This document shows positions 58,416 through 64,000 of a stretch of 64,000 nucleotides of DNA, one piece after another (the stretch's first letter is position 1; each line of letters begins with the position of its first letter). A program made the translations under genes and the position numbers. The notes beneath the pieces were generated by a model. The model ran no database searches and had not been told where the DNA came from. It was given only the letters and a program-made list of their open reading frames with translations. Origin of the DNA: Phytophthora hibernalis (lineage: Eukaryota > Oomycota > Peronosporomycetes > Peronosporales > Peronosporaceae); NCBI GenBank assembly GCA_012656075.1, contig JAAKBF010000019.1, positions 248,001-312,000 on the forward strand. The letters run 5' to 3'.

Positions 58416-61400
58416 TTAGCTACTGCTACTCCCTTCTTCTTTCATGCACATGCGTAAGTAGCGGTAGCGCATGCACTGCAGAGTCTTCTTATCGAGGTGA
58501 CCGAGTGGCTCTGACCCACAAAACATCTCGAAGGCCAGCAAGACGTACACGCCGCAGTTGTAACTGTCGCTTTGGACGCTCAGGCCAGGATCGTGGGACG
58601 CTAGACGGAAACTGGGTCTGACTTCTTTCGGTAGCATAGTGATCAGTCGTTGTGCTACGTCACGAACACTGGGAATGTAGGAGGACGCCATAGAATCGTA
58701 GGCGTACACTCTACCTTTATCCAGATCCATCAGCACACCACATCAGTGATTGTTGTTGCAGTTCATTGGGCAGAGGATTTTCATCTTCTTGGTGGCACCT
58801 GCCAACGCTCGTTTCAAATGCTCACTGTCCGTCGTAATAGCTCCGTTCGAAATCCCTAGATTTGACGGGTCAATCACTCGAATGTTGGGGTCCGCACCAA
58901 ACAGTTTATGCAGTATCATCTGCATGACTTGAGCGCTAAGGGTTTCCTTTGCAGCCAAGTCTACCATGTCTGCATACTCGGTTGAGATTATTGGCAGGCT
59001 TTCCAATTGTGTAGGTATAGCGGGGTCCTCTTTGATTTAGAAACTAGAGTTTCCGTAACGCGTGAAGTCTACCTGCGCAATCCAATCCACCGCTCTATTG
59101 ATGTTCTTCAAAGTTTTAACGGCCGTGTGCCACTTTCTCATGAGCGCTACAGAAGAGTTTGCGAATACTCCGAGGCCAATGATCTCTAGTGCCAGCTGCA
59201 TCTCCAACTTTCCCGGCTTTTCGCTTGGTACGTGGCTTTAGTCGTGCACTTGGTGATTAATTCCATGGGGAAGATTCGGACCACCTCTTCTGGCCGTATC
59301 AGCGGTTTCGTGGGTGGGAGCTTTGCTAGCTCATGCGCAATGGGGGCTTTGGCTTATTAGGGAAGATGAACTGCTTGAACTGCAAGAGCTTCTCGTGGGA
59401 CGACTTGTATGTAGGCTCACCATCAAGCAGTTCGTAAACTGTTAATAAACTCATTTGGCGTTCGTGCATGCCCAAGTCATATTGCACCATATCGATAGCC
59501 TGGTTCCGCTTTGCTTTGACGTGCTGCGTCTTTTTCTTCGGGCGCCCTCTGGATTTTGGGGGCTCACGATCCGGTAATCGTCGGTTAAAGTTGCAAGAGC
59601 AAGTGTCGGACCTTGGTTGAGATTTTCTTCGGGGGCTTGTTCTCAACGCCTAACTACTCACCTTCCCACCCACCTCTGTCCGACCAGCTCCCAACTCATC
59701 ACTACCCGTGCCCATCTCGTTCCCGTCTGAGACCAACTCGTCACAAACCGTGCCCCAATCCGGAGGTTCTGCGCAAACTTGAGTGCTTTCTACCAAAGAA
59801 GCGGACGCCACAATTTGACTAGCAGTATCTAATGATCTGAACGGACTGCCTTCCGTAATTCGCACCACATCCACCTCTTCGGTCGCCACTTCGCCTTCTG
59901 ATGTATGAGGATTAACCTCACCGGTCGTGTCCACATCTGCATCACTTGAGCCACACAATGGTCAGCTACTCCAGGGATTGTATTGTATTCGCCATGCTTG
60001 AAAAGTGTAGCAACGCCACGCAAAGCCTTCATTGCTGACCTATACACCACCATCCCCAAACCACTCAAATGCTGACTAATAGAAGTTGCCAGAAATTTGC
60101 TTCACGGAACTTACGGTTGCAATCCCAACACGTATTTGACTTCTTCAACACTCGGGACACACGAAATGGTTCCCCATCTAGTTGGGATAAATCAGGTTCC
60201 ACCCGAAGCGACGACAGCAGCAAACGAGAATTCATGAGCTGGGTGGGAATTATGCTCTCAAAATTGAGTGCCTTCCGAATAAAGAGCACATGACGGCACG
60301 GCAACAACCGCGAAGCCATGAACAAACACGAACAAGACCAATTCGACTTTGCGACAGAATATTCACTGTAAGGCTCATTAAAAGCGTCTTCATCCTGCGA
60401 CGTGCACTGGATCAAGAATACTCCAGGGGCCGGCTCGTGAAACTTGTACTTCCCAGCTAGATCGCGAATTGGTACTGTTCGTACACAAGCTCACACGCGT
60501 GCTCACTCACCAATTTCGAGAGAAACTCCATCTCGTGATCATATTTCGGGTCATGCACGACTGATAGTTTATCGACCGCATTGAGGAACTTCCTTTCCTC
60601 TTGCGCTCGATATACCATAATTGATACAATGCACTCATCCACCAGCATGAAGGAGTCTACAAGATCTTTCAACTGCTTCCACGATGATTCGAGACGGTTG
60701 TTGGTGTTGTTACCTAGTGTGCAAACATTCTGCCTTTCAAACGCGCACCACATTTGACGACAGCTATCCCAATTTTTCACGAAATTAGCTTCAAATGGGT
60801 GCTTGTTCTGTACGCCATCTTCACCAAATGTGCCCAACTCCGCCCGACAGGTGCCCGTATTAGACCTACCAGTGCCCAATTGATCACCAACTGTGGCACC
60901 AGCTGCACCAAACTCAGCACGACTGGCGTCCAACTCAATCTCTCCAGAACGCGTGGTCTCGACTGGTACTTTACCAGTCCCGACATCCATAATATGACGC
61001 ATGTACTCGCGCAATCGCAAGTACTGCCTCTCAGTCTTCGCGTACACCAGTAAGTTGGTCAACCCGTCCAGTTGCTGCTTCTGCCAAGATTTGAATCCGT
61101 AGTCCTTTGACGCAATCTGCTCCCGCAGATACTTCTACACATGAAACTGACACAATAGAAGCGTCGCGTCCGGAAAAGCTTTCTTCAGCACACCGATCTC
61201 GCCAAAATCACTATGCATTGGATGCGACTCCACGCAGGATTGTTGCGCTTGAACTCCTCGAGTGCCGTCGACAGCGTTGGGTTGCACTCATTGTGAAGAA
61301 CGGCATGCTGTACAAACTGACCCTTGCCGAATGCGTCGTGTGCCATGATGGAGAAGACCTTGTACTTGGACAAATTTGTGCCGTGCGTGGCGTCGACCAT

Positions 61401-62603
61401 TATGACCTCCGGAAAACGGTGGAAGAGTTCCCGCATGTGCTTCGATTGCAGCGTAATACACGTAGCTACAGTCTATCACACAACAACAAGTCAAATAAAG
61501 TCCGGCTTAAATGTAGCACTGACAGCCTTCGTACCTTATCATACACGGAGTCGACGAATACTCCTCCCACATTCCCTGACTCTCGTGAGAAGTCGGCCAT
61601 TCATTGCTTCAGTCTTTTCGCGGAGGTCAGAGCTGTGTGGTTCTGCTTCTTCAGCTTTCGGACAAATTGTGTACATCCTGACTCGGCGGGTTGCAGCTGG
61701 AACTATCGTAGATAAATTGTAGGATGCGTTTCTTTTTGGAACCGGCTTTTACCAGCTCTATGACAGTACCATCCACTTCAGGTGATTACGCAGTTCGGTT
61801 GTGCGGATAATGGTCGAACGAACGTTTTGTGAGCGGATGGTTATGCTCCAAACGGGCTGAAGTAATCCTCAGCACGAAACTAGGAACTGCTGCCACTGAA
61901 TCAGCCACTTGCACGCACGCATTGATCTACCAAATGACACAAATGATTTGTAAGCCCCCAGACGACCAACTCACACCCAAATTCACACCAACCGATCCCA
62001 AATGAGCCCAACTGAACCCAATACACACCTGCACGTCGCAATCGAATGCTCTTGACTCTTGGCGCTTCCACTCGCCTTGGCCTCGCGGCTTGTATTTCCC
62101 TGCGTGCGTACAGACGAATGTCTTCCCGTAGAACACCCATTCTTCGGGCACAAGCGGCGTCGTGGACCCGGAAACTTGGATGTTCTTGTTTCTCGACGCG
62201 ACCTTGTTGTTGGTGCGAACGCGGAAGCTCTTGACACAGCAGATATAACATTTACAAGTTAGAACGACGTGCATCAACTATCGTACCCAGTAAAACGTCA
62301 ACCCTTACCTGGTATGTGTCAGCAGAATATGCCTTCAGGTAGGCTGTCTAAGGCATCCCAAGAAGCGAACTCGGTCTGTTCCAGTGGTGGCCCCACACAA
62401 TTGTCTGCCCGTCGCTCTGGGTCGCTTGGCGCGTGGCCGAAATCATCCGACCAGCGCTGCTTGGACGTAAAACTGCTGGTACCAGACGATTCATCCGCCG
62501 AGTCAACCCACTCCTCATAGCTCTCGACCTCCGCTTCGTTGTCACTCGCTCGCCTCTGTCGCGGCGGACGCACCGCTGCTTTGACACGCAGGTTGGACGC
62601 CAT
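58416..62603 (-). pseudogene. MULE-2: transposase-SWIM-Ulp1 fusion gene, decayed
   Basis: Same architecture as MULE-1, opposite strand. Start MASNLRVKAAVRPPRQRRAS at 62603; a FAR1-like finger region (VPEEWVFYGKTFVCTHAGKY, about 62150); the transposase core with FPEVIMVDATHGTN (first catalytic Asp, about 61390) and FVQHAVLHNE; then the C-terminal NNTNNRLESSWKQLK (about 60700); SWIM finger CSCLFMASRLLPCRH (about 60325); a linker (59650-59958); GRPKKKTQHV (about 59545); and the C48 protease with MKILCPMNCNNNH (His) and SDSYNCGVYVLL (Cys). The codon after that His is TGA at 58743-58745 where the family has Trp. Other frame changes interrupt it. TIRs were not found, so element ends are unknown. 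Confidence 0.75.
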
Positions 62604-62849
62604 GGCTTCCAGGCTGTGGCTGCTATCCCCCGTTGCAAAAACGAATGCGAGGGAAATGTATACAGCTATACGAGTGTATATCAACCGGACGGATATCGAA
62701 GAAGGGGTTAGGAAAAACTGAGAAAAACATGGTACCGTCCCATGTGCTTGAGTTGGTTGCAGCACTCACTCCCTTTTAGAAATTGCGAGTTCCTTCTCGC
62801 CGTTCATTTCAGATCTAGCGCTCGACAAAGCCCCCCTCTCGCTTCTCCT

Positions 62850-63030
62850 GCGCTGCTCCCGTCGCGTTCATGGTGCTGTTCCCGCGCCGCTCCCGCGCTT
62901 CTCCCGCGCTACCCCATTACGTTCCTGGTGCTTCTCTCGCGCTGCTCCCGTCGCGTTCCTGGTGATGCTCTCGCGCTGCTCTCGCGCTTCTCCCGTGCTG
63001 CTCCGCGCTGCTCCGCGCTGCTCCCGCGCG
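62850..63030 (+). repeat. GC-rich degenerate minisatellite (CGCGCTGCTCCCG-type)
   Basis: Repeated CGCGCTGCTCC, CGCGCTTCTCCC and CGTCGCGTTC words with irregular spacing. It lies directly before the ATG of the third MULE-like gene, the same position as the minisatellite in MULE-1. Confidence 0.7.
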
Positions 63031-63032
63031 TT

Positions 63033-64000
63033 ATGTCAGCAAGTCCGGTACCAAGTTCAGCAGAGCGTCCTGCAAGCCCAACACCTGCGTCGGAGGCAAA
63101 CACGGCTCGGGCTTGCTTGGCTAGTGCTGCAGATCTGACTGGCGGTGAGTTGGGCGCTGAAGTGCAACAAAGCAGCTTGATTGCTTCCAGCAATGCATTT
63201 GTAGTGGCCGCTTTCGGTGGGTCATTTGAATAGTGGGTCGATCAGGAGACGTCTTTTGAACGGTACGAACAAGTTTGACGATGTCTGTATTGATATGATA
63301 ATTCTAAACGATGTGGTAAAAAAAATGCTACTGGTACCAAGAAGAGACTCACCAGATCTACAAACTTTGGACGAGTAACTCCATTCAGGACCGAAACTGT
63401 ACCGGATTAAGCGTTCCGCTTTATCGGGAAAACTCTTGATTTGTACGACAAGAAGCTGCAATTTTACTAGAAGATCTTCATATATACTCGTGGTTGGGAC
63501 TTCAACCCTCGCAGAAGGGGGAGAAGAAAAATCACACTGTGCGGTCACTTGGGTGCAAGGCAATATTGAACACACTACTGACGCGAGGTGAAGATGGAGC
63601 GTATAGTGGTTGCGTGACGAAGCACAACTCGACCCACAATCACAACATGGGCTCCGAATTGTATTATTCGTACGCTGAAATACGCAAGATTTCATCTCCC
63701 GGTATGAAGAGCGTCGCTAAACTATGTGGCAAGGTGCGGTAACACGTTCGTCAATGTTGTTGTTATTGCACTACTTTACTGCTTTGATATATGTTTCATA
63801 GGTGGATCCAAGCGCAAAAGATCCTTCGCTATTTAAAGGAAGCGTCTGGGAAAACTATTCAGCCGAAGGACATCGAGAATATGATTGCGCAGATGCGGCG
63901 CGAGACGTACACTTCACCCGACGACAATGTCCGTGCTTCACGGTTACTGTAAGACTTTGGTGAAGGTCCCGGAAATGCTGTGAATGTCTTCCGTGATCCC
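63033..64000 (+). pseudogene. MULE-3: N-terminal part of a third MULE-like transposase, cut by window edge
   Basis: MSASPVPSSAERPASPTP at 63033-63231 opens a Ser/Ala/Pro-rich N-terminus ending at TAG, after which an aromatic/acidic segment (WVDQETSFERYEQV) is interrupted by a further stop. 63494-63738 holds a FAR1-like finger: LGCKAILNTLL, GCVTKHNSTHNHNM (H-x-H) and SELYYSYAEIRKI. An intron 63739-63801 (GTAACA...CATAG) joins in phase to WIQAQKILRYLKEASGK. It reaches a stop near 63950. Same N-terminal plan as MULE-1. The transposase core would lie beyond the window. Confidence 0.6.

Noticed and set aside
61107..61715. 202-codon plus-strand ORF inside MULE-2
   Set aside because: Opposite the transposase motif VDATHGTN on minus; translation has no family features.

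Overview
The window looks like an oomycete nuclear genome, most probably Phytophthora or a close relative. The clearest marker is a triosephosphate isomerase-GAPDH fusion with a mitochondrial-type leader, an arrangement known from stramenopiles. Compact, intron-poor, closely spaced housekeeping genes lie between blocks of old transposons, which fits that group. No species can be named from sequence alone.

Layout. 1-4250 is gene-free, repeat-like DNA. 4251-15256 is a three-layer transposon nest. A PIF/Harbinger element (TIR GGGGTCAGAATTAG, two convergent ORFs) is split inside its second ORF by an LTR retrotransposon that appears to lack pol. The 3' LTR of that retrotransposon is in turn split at a TTAA by a piggyBac element. 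15430-20568 is a MULE-type element with about 30-bp TIRs; it encodes a FAR1-like zinc finger, remnants of a transposase, a SWIM finger and a Ulp1-type (C48) protease. 20664-23295 (minus) is a large multi-membrane-span protein of unknown function.

25455-57509 is the gene-rich core: a Kir-type potassium channel with three introns, the TPI-GAPDH fusion, a stand-alone GAPDH directly behind it, a PRCC-domain protein, NMD3, an S28 serine peptidase, a CDKL-type kinase, an ENO4-like pseudo-enolase with a Dpy-30/RIIa-type docking segment, a giant (about 4,300 residue) coiled-coil and repeat protein, a CENP-B-type HTH protein and a MYND-finger protein. 58416-62603 (minus) is a second MULE/Ulp1 gene, and a third MULE-like gene runs off the right edge from 63033.

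How the genes relate. TPI-GAPDH and GAPDH share a 504-bp tract without a single difference, a sign of gene conversion. The CDKL kinase and the ENO4-like gene are head to head over about 450 bp. Relatives of both are flagellum/cilium proteins in other eukaryotes, so this may be a zoospore flagellar pair, with the giant coiled-coil gene converging on it. PRCC and NMD3 end 59 bp apart, tail to tail.

Data quality. Nine otherwise convincing genes carry 17 apparent frame breaks, and every one has the sign of a one-base deletion, most visibly in C, G or A runs. The simplest explanation is consensus error in the assembly, so those genes are annotated as single CDSs. The transposon genes also carry in-frame stop codons, which are substitutions and more likely to be real decay.
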